Positions 1 to 8,333 of a stretch of 64,000 bases of DNA are shown one piece after another. The notes below the pieces were generated by a model, which saw only the letters and a list, made by a program, of their open reading frames with translations, did not search any database and had not been told where the DNA came from. The position numbers and the translations under genes were made by a program. The stretch comes from Streptomyces stelliscabiei (GTDB lineage Bacteria > Actinomycetota > Actinomycetes > Streptomycetales > Streptomycetaceae), in assembly GCF_014873495.1 (NCBI RefSeq), contig NZ_JADBGF010000001.1:3534001-3598000 (forward strand). The letters are read 5' to 3'. Position 1 is the first letter of the stretch; each line of letters opens with the position of its first letter.

Positions 1-350
1 TCGTTGATGAAATCCAGGAGGTCCCGGGGCCCGGGGCACACCACCTCGGCGAACAGGTCGAAGCCGCCGGCCGTCAGGACCGTGTAGACGACCTCGTCGT
101 GCCGGGACAGTTCGTCGGCGACGGCGCGGGGATCGCCGTCGACACGCAGGCCCAGCAGTGCCATCGCCTGCTGGCCCATGGTCATCGGGTCGGTCACTCC
201 GACGACCTGGACCGCCTTGGTGTCGATCAGCCGCTGCAGCCGGAGTCTCGCGGCCGAGGGCGACAGCCCCACCTTCGGGCCCAGGTCGGCGTACGGGATC
301 CGGCCGTCGACCTGCAACTCCCTCAGGATGGCCCGGTCGATGTCGTCCAT
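1..350 (-). CDS. Lrp/AsnC family transcriptional regulator (C-terminus beyond window)
   Basis: The visible N-terminal 116 residues begin MDDIDRAILRELQVDGRIPY, the typical AsnC-type winged HTH, followed by the recognition helix region LSPSAARLRLQRL and the start of a RAM/Lrp ligand domain (VYTVLTAGGFDLFAEV). The family forms octameric regulators that sense amino acids or small metabolites. The ATG at 350 is supported by an AGAGG ribosome site about 7 nt upstream. The gene runs off the left edge, so its length is unknown. It is separated from the ABC operon by about 310 nt of inverted-repeat-rich DNA. Its effector cannot be told from sequence. Confidence 0.9.
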   Translation of the reverse strand, partial: MDDIDRAILRELQVDGRIPYADLGPKVGLSPSAARLRLQRLIDTKAVQVVGVTDPMTMGQQAMALLGLRVDGDPRAVADELSRHDEVVYTVLTAGGFDLFAEVVCPGPRDLLDFIN

Positions 351-383
351 GCGGACCTCTCCCCCGTGTGAACGGCAAGCCGT

Positions 384-451
384 GTGCTTGTTTCAAGCAC
401 CATGCCGGATTCAGATGCTCGATTCAAGCGTCTGGACGATGGAATCGAGCA
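384..451. promoter_or_regulatory. Two inverted repeats upstream of the Lrp-like gene
   Basis: A 7-bp palindrome with a 3-nt centre (GTGCTTG/CAAGCAC, 384-400) is followed by a perfect 10-bp inverted repeat (TGCTCGATTC at 416-425 and GAATCGAGCA at 442-451). Their place 34-100 nt upstream of the Lrp start suits autoregulatory operators. The second could also fold as an RNA hairpin. The rest of 351-604 shows no convincing gene, only a direct repeat of TGGATCACGCGG near 494-520. Confidence 0.5.
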
Positions 452-604
452 AGGACGAGGGGGCGAGGGAGGAGAGCCCATCGCTTGGAGCGCATGGATC
501 ACGCGGATCGCGTGGATCACGCGGCCGGAGACCGGGCCGGTGCGGGGTGTTCGGCGGGGCGACGAGGGTGCCGCGCCGGTCGCGGCGCGGGCGGAACATG
601 CCGC

Positions 605-638
605 GGCCCGCCGACCGGCCCGAGCCGGTCGGCGGGCC
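605..638 (-). terminator. Strong hairpin downstream of the peptide ABC operon
   Basis: A perfect 14-bp GC stem (GGCCCGCCGACCGG paired with CCGGTCGGCGGGCC) with a 6-nt loop lies 25 nt after the stop of the last operon gene. There is no clear U-tract, which is usual for Streptomyces terminators. Confidence 0.7.
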
Positions 639-662
639 GGAGGCCGCGCCGCGTCCGCCGAT

Positions 663-1490
663 TCAGACCGTGGCGGGCTCGTCGTCGAGGCGGAACCTCG
701 GGTCGCCCGGGACGGACGCGAGGAGTCGAGCGGTGTACGGATGGTTCGGCTCGGCGAAGGTGGCTCCGGTCGGGCCGAGTTCGACGAGGTCGCCGTGCAG
801 CAGGACCGCGACCGTGTCGCTCACGTGCCGGACGACGGCCAGGTCGTGCGAGATGAACAGCATCGTCAGCGAGAGCCGGCGGCGCAGATCGGCGAGCAGG
901 TTGAGGATCTCGGCCTGCGTCGTCAGGTCGAGGGCCGAGGTGATCTCGTCGGCGATGACGAACCGGGGACCCGGCGCCAGGGCCCGTGCGATGGCCAGCC
1001 GCTGGCGTTGGCCGCCGGAGAACTCGTGCGGGTAGCGGTCCATGCCGTCCGGGTCGAGGCTCACCTGACGGAGCAGCTCGGCGATCCGGGGCCGGACCGG
1101 TGCGACCCTGGCCCGGATCGGATCGAGTGCCTCGGCGAGCGACTGCGCGACGGTGCGCCGCGGGTCGAACGAGGAGTACGGGTCCTGCGGGATCATCTGG
1201 ACCGTCGCGGCTCCCGCCCGTCCGCGTGCGGCGCGCAGCGGGGCGCCGTCCACGAGGATCCGGCCCCCCGACGGCCGGTGGACGCCGACGAGTGTCCGCG
1301 CGAGTGTGGTCTTGCCCGACCCGGACTCGCCGACGAGTGCGAGGGTGCTGCCCCGGGGGATGTCGAAGGAGATCCCCTTGAGCACTCTGCGGGCCGCGGC
1401 GCCGTGGCCGAGTTCGACGGTGAGGTCCTCGACGCGCAGCAGCCGGTCGGCGGTCCCCGCGTCCGGTGCGGTGGTGGCTGTGGCGGACAT
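663..1490 (-). CDS. Oligopeptide-type ABC transporter ATP-binding protein (DppF/OppF-like)
   Basis: This 275-aa single nucleotide-binding domain carries Walker A GESGSGKTTLART, signature FSGGQRQRLAIARAL, Walker B FVIADEITSALD and the switch histidine in LFISHDL. It ends with the OppF-like stretch NHPYTARLLASVP. It would hydrolyse ATP in the cytoplasm to drive peptide or nickel-type uptake, pairing with the ATPase half of the upstream fused protein. Its ATG overlaps the upstream stop (TGATG), so the two are translationally coupled. It is the last gene of the operon. The substrate is not identifiable. Confidence 0.92.
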   Translation of the reverse strand: MSATATTAPDAGTADRLLRVEDLTVELGHGAAARRVLKGISFDIPRGSTLALVGESGSGKTTLARTLVGVHRPSGGRILVDGAPLRAARGRAGAATVQMIPQDPYSSFDPRRTVAQSLAEALDPIRARVAPVRPRIAELLRQVSLDPDGMDRYPHEFSGGQRQRLAIARALAPGPRFVIADEITSALDLTTQAEILNLLADLRRRLSLTMLFISHDLAVVRHVSDTVAVLLHGDLVELGPTGATFAEPNHPYTARLLASVPGDPRFRLDDEPATV

Positions 1491-3616
1491 CAGCGGCTCC
1501 CTTCCGCGGCCGGGGGGCGGCCCGCGGCTGTGTCGGATGGGTCGCCCGCCGGCGCCCCGTTCGGCGGCGTTCCGTCCTGCGGCTTCCGCTTCGGCGGCGT
1601 CCCGGTCAGCGGCTTCCGGTTCGTGGGGGCCGAAGACGCGTCGGCCCCCAGCAGGTCGGCCGTCAGCACGTCGGCCACAGGCGCGTCGGCCGACAGGACA
1701 TCTGCCGAAGGCACGTCGGCCAAAGGCACATCTGCCGAAGGCACGTCAGCCGAAAGCACGCCCGCCGCAGGCGCGTCGACGCCAGGTGCATCGGCCGAAG
1801 GCGCATCAACCGCAGGCGCGTCGACGCCAGGTGCATCGGCCGCAGGCGCATCAACCGACCGCGCGTCCGCCGTCCACCGGACCGCGCTGAGCGTCCCGCC
1901 CGCCTCGACCGCGGCGGGCGTCGCCGCGAGCAGCGCGCGGGTGTACGGGTGGGTGACGGTCCCCTGCCGCAGGTCACGGCCCGTCGTACGGTCCACGACC
2001 CGGCCGCCGTGGAGCACCAGGACGGTGTCGCAGAGCACGCCGACCACGCCGATGTCGTGCGAGATGAACAGCATCGCCGTGCCGTGCTCACGGTTGATGC
2101 GGCGGAACTGCCGCAGCACCTCCGCCTGGACCGTGACGTCGAGTGCCGTCGTCGGCTCGTCGGCGATGAGGAGCCGCGGGTTCGTCGTCATCGCGGAGGC
2201 GATCGAGGCGCGCTGGAGCATGCCGCCGCTCAGCTCGTGCGGGTGCTGGCGCAGCCGCCGCTCGGGCTCGGTGACGTGGATGTCGGCGAGGGCACGGACC
2301 ATGTCCCGCGTGGCCTGACGCCGAGGCGTCCCCAGATGCGCCCTGGCCACCTCGGTGAGCTGGGTACCGAGCCGCAGTGCCGGGTTGAACGTGCCGATCG
2401 GGTCCTGGTAGACGATGCCGATCTCGGTCGCGAGGCGTCGCTCCGGCGGTGTGCCGAGCAGGTCGAGGTCGCCGAGGGCGAGGCGCGACGCGTGCGCCCG
2501 TACGCCCTCGGGGAGCAGGCCCGCGACCGCCATGGCGATGGTGGACTTGCCCGAGCCCGACTCCCCGACGAGGCCGACGATTTGGCCGGCCCCGATGGTG
2601 AACGACACGTCGTCGACGAGTGTCCGGTCACCCGCCCGCACGGTCAGCCCGTCGACGGTCAGCAGACCGTCCGGCTCCGCGCCGGCCGTGGCCCCCGCAC
2701 CGTCCGGTGCCTGGAGCGCGCGGGACTCCTCCGCCGGGCCGGCCGATCCGGCCGCGTCCACCGCCCCGGTCACCGCGGGCGCCGTGCCGCGGGTGCGCGG
2801 GTCCACGAGTGAGGCCACGCCGTCGCCGAGGAGCATGGCGCCCACACCGGTGACGATGAGCATGATCGACGGGGCGAGGACGACCGACGGCTGGGCGAAG
2901 ATCGACGGCAGCGCCTCGTTGAGCAGCCGGCCCCAGTCGTACTGCGGGCTCTGCACACCGAGGCCGACGAAGGACAGGCTGCTGATGTCGAGCAGGGACA
3001 GGGTGAAGCTCGAACTGAGGAGCACCAGCAGCGGCCCGCTGATGTTCGGCAGGACGTGCCGGCCCAGGATGCGCGGGCCGGGAACGCCGAGCAGCCGCGC
3101 GGTGAGCACGTAGTCCTTGTCCGCGACGGTCGCGGCGAGATTCGCCGTCAGCCGGGCGAACCCGGGGACGCCGGCGACGGCGATCGCGACGATCGCGGAC
3201 CCCGTGCCCGGTCCGAGCACCGCCGCGATGACCAGGGCGAGCACGAGCGAGGGGAAGGCCACCGCCGAGTCGATGAGCCGCAGACAGGTCTCGCGCAGCC
3301 ACCCGGGGGCCAGGTGGACGAGCGCGCCGATCGCGACGCCGACGACGAACGAGGCGGCGGTGGCGGCGGCGGCCATGAGCAGGGTGAGCCGGGTCGCGAC
3401 GAGCGCACGGGCGAGGACGTCACGGCCGAAGGCGTCGGTGCCGAGGAGATGCTCGGCACCGGGCCCCAGCCGGGCGTTGTCGGTGAGCGTCTCGGCGGAA
3501 CCGCTCAGTACCAGCGGGGCCACGAGGGCCACGACGAGGAGCAGTCCGAGGATCACGGCGCCGGCCAGCAGCGACGGGTTGCGGCGCCATCGGCGCACGG
3601 TCGTTCTAGTGGCCAC
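1490..3616 (-). CDS. Fused ABC permease-ATPase (DppC-DppD-like) with repetitive C-terminal tail
   Basis: About 708 aa. Residues 1-280 are a DppC-type permease with several membrane spans and an EAA-like loop (ADKDYVLTARLLGVPGPRIL). Residues 310-570 form a DppD-type ATPase (Walker A GESGSGKSTIAMA, signature LSGGMLQRASIASAM, Walker B LLIADEPTTALD). Permease and ATPase are normally separate genes in this family. The last 130 residues are low complexity, built from Asp-Ala-Pro repeats (DAPGVDAPAVDAP). GTG 3616 is chosen because GGGAGG lies 5 nt upstream; an in-frame TTG at 3631 also exists. The gene overlaps its permease neighbour by 11 nt. Confidence 0.88.
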   Translation of the reverse strand: MATRTTVRRWRRNPSLLAGAVILGLLLVVALVAPLVLSGSAETLTDNARLGPGAEHLLGTDAFGRDVLARALVATRLTLLMAAAATAASFVVGVAIGALVHLAPGWLRETCLRLIDSAVAFPSLVLALVIAAVLGPGTGSAIVAIAVAGVPGFARLTANLAATVADKDYVLTARLLGVPGPRILGRHVLPNISGPLLVLLSSSFTLSLLDISSLSFVGLGVQSPQYDWGRLLNEALPSIFAQPSVVLAPSIMLIVTGVGAMLLGDGVASLVDPRTRGTAPAVTGAVDAAGSAGPAEESRALQAPDGAGATAGAEPDGLLTVDGLTVRAGDRTLVDDVSFTIGAGQIVGLVGESGSGKSTIAMAVAGLLPEGVRAHASRLALGDLDLLGTPPERRLATEIGIVYQDPIGTFNPALRLGTQLTEVARAHLGTPRRQATRDMVRALADIHVTEPERRLRQHPHELSGGMLQRASIASAMTTNPRLLIADEPTTALDVTVQAEVLRQFRRINREHGTAMLFISHDIGVVGVLCDTVLVLHGGRVVDRTTGRDLRQGTVTHPYTRALLAATPAAVEAGGTLSAVRWTADARSVDAPAADAPGVDAPAVDAPSADAPGVDAPAAGVLSADVPSADVPLADVPSADVLSADAPVADVLTADLLGADASSAPTNRKPLTGTPPKRKPQDGTPPNGAPAGDPSDTAAGRPPAAEGSR
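1640..1860 (-). repeat. Tandem repeats coding the Asp-Ala-Pro tail
   Basis: The 3' part of the fused ABC gene is an imperfect tandem array. A unit of about 45 bp occurs twice nearly unchanged between about 1772 and 1860, and shorter 15-21-bp derivatives fill 1640-1770. It stays in frame and codes alternating Ala, Asp, Val and Pro. Such arrays usually vary in copy number by slippage. Confidence 0.75.
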
Positions 3617-4637
3617 GACGACCTCCCTCAAGGGTGCGGGGGTCGACGATGCCGAGAACGACGTCGACGAGGAGGTTGACGAGCAGGGCGAGCATGCCGA
3701 CGACGAGGATGATGCCCTGGATCACCGGATAGTCCTTGTAGATGATCGCCTGGACGACCTCGGTGCCGAGGCCCGGATAGGTGAAGACGTTCTCCAGGAT
3801 GATCGTTCCGCCCAGCAGTGACGTGAGGACGAGTCCGCTCAGGGTGAGGACGCTCGTCACCAGGTTGGGCAGCGCGTGGCGGAGGTGGAGGCGCACGGAT
3901 CCCAGGCGGTGGCCGCGGGCGGTCCTCATGTAGTCCTGGGCCAGCACCGAGCCCGTCTCCTGCCGGACGACCCGGGCGATGGCGAAGGCCGGGCCGACGC
4001 AGAGCGCGGCGATCGGCAGGACGAGCGCGCTCGGTGTCGTGGCGCCGCCGGACGGCAGCAGCCCGAGGCTGATCGAGAACAGGACGATGAGGAGGGTCGC
4101 GACGACGTAGACCGGCGCCGACGCGAGGAGTCCGGCGACCGTGCCGAAGCCCACGCCGAGCCGGCGGCGGCGTCCGTCACGGGTGAGGACGCCGACGGCC
4201 ATGCCCAGGGGGACGGCGATGAGCAGGGAGAGCAGGACGGCCGGGATGACGAGCTGGACGGTGTACGGGAGCCGGGTCGCGACGATGTCCGCGACCGGGG
4301 TGTCGAACCGGAACGAGGTGCCGAGCCGCCCGGACGCGATGTCGCCGAGATAGTGGACGAACCGGGTCGCCATCGGCTCGTCCAGGCCCAGTCGTTCGCG
4401 TATCGACGCGAGCGTGGCCGGGGACGTGTTGGTGCCGGCGATCGCGCGGGCCGGGTCCCCGGGCAGCAGCGGCACGATGAGGAACGTCACGACGACGAGC
4501 AGCAGCATGGACATCAGCAGCCCGCCCGCCCGGCGCACGGCGAACCCGGCCCAGCCACCGCCGAGGCGCAGCCGGGGAACCCGCCGGCCGGCCGCGGCGG
4601 GCAGCGGCCCCGTCGGGACCGCGGACCCGGCGCTCAC
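3606..4637 (-). CDS. Oligopeptide-type ABC transporter permease (DppB-like)
   Basis: This 343-aa inner-membrane permease has an N-terminal span (LLMSMLLLVVVTFLIVPLLP), the DppB-typical periplasmic segment with PGDPARAIAGTNTSPATLAS and RERLGLDEP, and the binding-protein-dependent transport loop VLAQDYMRTARGHRLGSVRL. It would form the channel with the permease half of the downstream fusion. GTG at 4637 overlaps the amidase stop as GTGA, giving tight coupling. A longer reading frame upstream is a shadow of the amidase gene. Confidence 0.92.
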   Translation of the reverse strand: MSAGSAVPTGPLPAAAGRRVPRLRLGGGWAGFAVRRAGGLLMSMLLLVVVTFLIVPLLPGDPARAIAGTNTSPATLASIRERLGLDEPMATRFVHYLGDIASGRLGTSFRFDTPVADIVATRLPYTVQLVIPAVLLSLLIAVPLGMAVGVLTRDGRRRRLGVGFGTVAGLLASAPVYVVATLLIVLFSISLGLLPSGGATTPSALVLPIAALCVGPAFAIARVVRQETGSVLAQDYMRTARGHRLGSVRLHLRHALPNLVTSVLTLSGLVLTSLLGGTIILENVFTYPGLGTEVVQAIIYKDYPVIQGIILVVGMLALLVNLLVDVVLGIVDPRTLEGGRRGH

Positions 4638-6061
4638 AGCGCCCCCGCGAGCGCCGCGTCGTCCGGGTGCCGCTCGTACCAGCGGAACCGCGGTTCGAGC
4701 TGGGCGGACAGCCGCAGCAGCGTGGCCTCGTCGTAGGGCGCGCCGATCAGCTGGGCACCGACCGGCAGCCCGTCCGCGGTCGTGTGGACGGGCAGCGAGA
4801 TCGCGGGCAGCCCGGCGATGTTGACGAACGCCGTGAACGAGACCATCCGCGTCTCGGTGGCCCGGGGACCGTCCGGGTCGGAGTTCGCCTCGTCGTACAC
4901 GGGGCCGACCGGCGGCGCCACGACCGCCGTGGTCGGAGTGAGGAGAACGTCGAAGTCCCGGCCCCACTGGGCGACCACCTCGCGGGACTCGGCCTGCAGG
5001 CGCGCCGCCGTCCGGGCGTAGTCGCCCGCGGTGACCTCCAGGGCGGTCTCCCGGCGGCGCCGGATGTAGGGGTCCACCGCGTCGGGGTCGTCGACCTCGA
5101 TGGCGTAGGTGGAGGCACTGATGATCGTCCAGGTGAAGCCCATGATGGCCTCGTAGGAGAACATCTTCGGGCGGGCCTCGACGACGTCGTGGCCGAGGTC
5201 GCGCAGTGCCTGCGCGGTCGTCAGCGCCGCCGTGCGGCACTCCTCGTCGACGGGCAGCCCGGTCGGCGCGTCGAGGAGCAGGCCGATCCGCAGCCGCCCG
5301 GGGTCGGCACCGACCTCGTCGAGGTAGGGGCGCACCGGTTCGGGCGCGCTGTACCAGGAGAGCCGGTCGCTCCGCCCCATGACGTCGAGCAGGAGGGCCG
5401 TGTCGCCGACGGTGCGGGTGATCGCGCCCTCGGTCGTGGAGTGTTCCCAGGCCCGGACGAACGCGGGCACGCGTCCCCGGCTGGGCTTGAGTCCGATGAG
5501 GCCGGTGACGGACGCCGGGACGCGGATCGATCCGCCGCCGTCGCCGGCGTGCGCCACCGGGGCGAGCCCGGCCGCGACGGCCGCCGACGCGCCGCCGCTC
5601 GACCCGCCCGAGGTGTGGGCCGTGTTCCACGGGTTGCGCGTCTTGCCGTGCCGGGCGTTCTCGGAGACGGTCAGCGCGCCGAACTCCGGCGAGTTGGTCC
5701 GGCCGAGGGGGATCGCGCCGGCGTCGAGGAGGAGCTGGACGTCGGGGTCCGTGACCGTCTGCGGGGTGTCCCGGATGGCCAGTGAGGACATCGTGTTGGG
5801 CTGTCCCGCGACGGAGCTGAGGTCCTTGATGGGGACGGGGACGCCGTGCAGCGGGCCGAGCCGGTCGCCGCGCAGCACCGCCCGCTCGGCCCGGACGGCC
5901 GCCGCGCGTACGGCGTCGGCGTCGAGCCAGACGACGGCGTTGACGGCGGGGTTGATCCGCTCGATGCGGTCGAGGTAGGTCTCGGCCACCTCCACCGGGC
6001 TGACCTCTTTGGTGCGTATGAGGTCGGCGATCTGCTGGGCGGTGCTGAAAGGGTCGATCAC
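4634..6061 (-). CDS. Amidase signature family enzyme
   Basis: This protein of about 475 aa belongs to the amidase signature family (GatA/AtzF-like hydrolases of amide bonds). The Ser-cisSer-Lys triad is visible: Lys in PVPIKDLSSVAGQ, cis-Ser and Ser in TSGGSSGGASAAVAAG with GGSIRVPAS following. GTG 6061 is preferred to an ATG at 6118 because AGGAG lies 7 nt before it and homology begins at IDPFSTAQQIADLIR. It sits between the binding protein and permeases, so the imported substrate is probably an amide or peptide that this enzyme cleaves; that is inference. A tRNA-dependent GatA role is unlikely outside a gatCAB context. Confidence 0.9.
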   Translation of the reverse strand: MIDPFSTAQQIADLIRTKEVSPVEVAETYLDRIERINPAVNAVVWLDADAVRAAAVRAERAVLRGDRLGPLHGVPVPIKDLSSVAGQPNTMSSLAIRDTPQTVTDPDVQLLLDAGAIPLGRTNSPEFGALTVSENARHGKTRNPWNTAHTSGGSSGGASAAVAAGLAPVAHAGDGGGSIRVPASVTGLIGLKPSRGRVPAFVRAWEHSTTEGAITRTVGDTALLLDVMGRSDRLSWYSAPEPVRPYLDEVGADPGRLRIGLLLDAPTGLPVDEECRTAALTTAQALRDLGHDVVEARPKMFSYEAIMGFTWTIISASTYAIEVDDPDAVDPYIRRRRETALEVTAGDYARTAARLQAESREVVAQWGRDFDVLLTPTTAVVAPPVGPVYDEANSDPDGPRATETRMVSFTAFVNIAGLPAISLPVHTTADGLPVGAQLIGAPYDEATLLRLSAQLEPRFRWYERHPDDAALAGAL

Positions 6062-6217
6062 CAGGGGGCTCCTGTGTCGGAAACGGGGCACGGGGGATGC
6101 GGGGCGTCGGAGCGGCACGGGCGGCCCGCCGGGTACGGGACGGGGGCCGACCGCGTGGGCCTGCGCGGCGGTGCACGGGCGGTCTGTCCGTCAGCCGGTG
6201 ATGCTCAGCCGTGACGC

Positions 6218-7798
6218 TCAACCGGTGATGCGCAGGATCGGGTCGTCGAGCGAGCCGCCGAGCATCTGCGCGCCGAAGCCCTTGCGCAGTGCGTAGATGA
6301 AGGGGTCGTTGACCAGCGGCACCGCGTCCACCTGTGAGATCAGTGCCTTGGCCGCCTTCTGGTAGGCGGCGCAGCGGGCGCCCTCGTTCGTCGCCTCGGC
6401 GCCCTGGGCGAAGGCCTTGTCCAGCACGGGGTTCTTCACCGCGCCGAGGTTGCCGCCGCCCTCGGGCACGGTCGGGCCCACGAAGTGGCCGAGCGGGTTG
6501 GCGAGGGTGCCGAGGAAGTTGAGGTCGGCGAAGACCGTGAGGTCCCAGGCGTCGGGCTTGCCGAACACGGTCCCGACCCAGGCCCCGACGTCGACGTTGG
6601 CGAGGGTGACCTCCGCGCCCGCGGCCCGCAGCGCCTCCTGGATGTACTGGTTGCCGGCGCCGGCGGGCCCGACGACCTGGGGGCCGACGAGGCGGATCTT
6701 CTTGCCCTTGAGCACGGCGGCCGCCGCGTCCTTGTCCTTCGGTACGAGGAACGAGGAGCCGGGGTCGTTGCAGGGGATGTTCTTCTGCACGAACATCGTC
6801 GACGGCTCACCCGTGTCCTTGGAGACGACCTTGGTGAAGGCGGCGCGGTCGACGGCCTGGGCGACGGCCCGGCGGGTGTCGACGTCCGCGAAGACCGTGC
6901 CGGGGCGTTCGTTGAAGAGCAGGTAGAAGTCGGAGAACCGGCTGATGCTGACGCTGCGGCCGTCCACGCCGTCGAAGCGCGGGATGCCCGAGGCGTCGAT
7001 CTTGCCGATGTCGAGCTGGCCGCTGGTCACGAGGTTGCCGGTCGCGGTCGGGTCGGGCGAGACCAGGTACTCCATGGTCGTGGCGACCTTGCCGGGGATC
7101 TTCGTGCGCCAGGCCGGCCATGCCTTGTACTCCGGGCGGAGCGTGTAGGAGTACGAGACGCCCGACTGGGACTTCCCGAGAAGGTAGGGGCCGGACTGCG
7201 AGCCCTTGGCCTTTCCGGCGGCGAGGGCCTTGAGGTCCTTGAGCCCGGCCGGGCAGACGATGCCCGTGCTGGCGACGGACAGGCCGGTGACCATGTCGCC
7301 CCACGGCCTGGTCAGCGCGATCTTCACGGTGTGCGCGGCGTCGTCGGCGGTCACCTTCACCGTGTTGCCGGGGCCGAAGACCGTCGGGAGGTCGGGCGCC
7401 GCCGTCTTCGGGTCGGCGAAGCGGTCGAGGGAGGCCTTGACGATCGTCGGCGTGATCGGTGTCCCGTCGGCGCACGTGGCGTCGGTGCGCAGGGTGAAGG
7501 TGGCCGAGGTCGGCGTGTTCTTCCATTCGGCGGCGAGCCCGCCGACGAGCCCGCCGTCGTCCTTGCGCACGAGGGTGTCGTAGCTGTTGCGGGCGAGCAG
7601 GTAGTCCGGCAGGGACAGGGCCTTGGCCGGGTCGAAGCCGGCCGGCACGTCGATCGTCGTCCGGATCCTCGTCGTGGCCGCGGCATCGCCGCCGCCCGGA
7701 TCTCCGGACGTCGAGCCCGTGGTGGTGCAGCCGGCGAGTACGGCCGTCATGGCTACGGCCGCGGTCACCGGGACCGCGCGGGTACGGGTGTGGCGCAT
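6218..7798 (-). CDS. ABC transporter substrate-binding lipoprotein (SBP family 5)
   Basis: This 526-aa extracytoplasmic solute-binding protein of the DppA/OppA family has an N-terminal signal followed by the lipobox VLAGC (Cys about residue 24) and a Gly/Ala/Thr-rich linker. The family 5 fold shows in LSLPDYLLARNSYDTLVRKD, the segment WKNTPTSATFTLR and the RRAVAQAVDRAAF motif. It captures the substrate for the downstream permeases. The ATG at 7798 is preceded by AGGAG. It is the first gene of the operon, after an unusually repeat-rich leader. Confidence 0.92.
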   Translation of the reverse strand: MRHTRTRAVPVTAAVAMTAVLAGCTTTGSTSGDPGGGDAAATTRIRTTIDVPAGFDPAKALSLPDYLLARNSYDTLVRKDDGGLVGGLAAEWKNTPTSATFTLRTDATCADGTPITPTIVKASLDRFADPKTAAPDLPTVFGPGNTVKVTADDAAHTVKIALTRPWGDMVTGLSVASTGIVCPAGLKDLKALAAGKAKGSQSGPYLLGKSQSGVSYSYTLRPEYKAWPAWRTKIPGKVATTMEYLVSPDPTATGNLVTSGQLDIGKIDASGIPRFDGVDGRSVSISRFSDFYLLFNERPGTVFADVDTRRAVAQAVDRAAFTKVVSKDTGEPSTMFVQKNIPCNDPGSSFLVPKDKDAAAAVLKGKKIRLVGPQVVGPAGAGNQYIQEALRAAGAEVTLANVDVGAWVGTVFGKPDAWDLTVFADLNFLGTLANPLGHFVGPTVPEGGGNLGAVKNPVLDKAFAQGAEATNEGARCAAYQKAAKALISQVDAVPLVNDPFIYALRKGFGAQMLGGSLDDPILRITG

Positions 7799-8024
7799 GG
7801 GTGCTCCTGGAGAGGGGTGTCGCGCTCTGCGCGGGTCGCACGGGATCGGGCGGGACGAGCGCGAGCAGTTCGGGGCGGAGGCGGTGCGCGCGGCGCTCGG
7901 CGGACGCTGCGTGGGAGCGAACCGTGGAGCACTCGGTGGGGAGAGGATGCAGCCAAGTGAACGGCGTAGTCAATAGCGTTAACTATCTTTGCTCGCGCCG
8001 AGCCGGAACGTGGCCGGACGGGAG

Positions 8025-8100
8025 GAGGGGCGAGGCCTGGAACGCGGCTGGACGGGAGGAGGGGTGAGATACCTGGAACGTGGCTGGACGGGCGCGGTGA
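8025..8100. repeat. Three copies of a ~33-bp direct repeat upstream of the ABC operon
   Basis: GAACGTGGCTGGACGGGAGG-type units recur at about 8008, 8038 and 8076, the middle two joined by AGGGGTGAGATACCT. They are non-coding and lie in the 533-nt gap between the TetR gene and the binding-protein gene. Confidence 0.7.
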
Positions 8101-8114
8101 GCCCGGACCGTCGC

Positions 8115-8333
8115 CGCGCGGGAGCGGCGACGCCCGGCTGATGCCGACACGGGAACGGCAAAGCTCGGCTGATGCCGCACGGAGCGGCAAAGCCCGGCTG
8201 ATGCCGCGGGCGCGGAGCGGCGAAGCCCGGCGGAGGGTGCACGGGAGCGGCAAGCCCGGCTGGTGCCGCACGGAGCGGCGAAGCCCGGTTGATGCCCCGC
8301 CGGAGCGGCGAAGCCCGTCGGAGGGGGCGCGTC
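8115..8333. repeat. Seven-unit degenerate tandem repeat (29-33 bp)
   Basis: Units share the core CGGAGCGGCGAAGCCCGG followed by CTGATGCCG and recur about seven times with point changes and small indels, ending at the TetR stop codon. Each unit contains a small GGC-GAA-GCC hairpin. Spacing is irregular and no unique spacers are present, so this is not a CRISPR array. Confidence 0.75.

Noticed and set aside
384..2318. 644-aa plus-strand open frame at the left end
   Set aside because: It has Arg/Pro/Gly-rich shadow composition lying antisense to two clear ABC ATPase genes with all motifs intact.
8115..8333. Tandem 29-33-bp repeats considered as a CRISPR array
   Set aside because: Repeats are contiguous with no unique spacers, unit length drifts and sequence is degenerate throughout.
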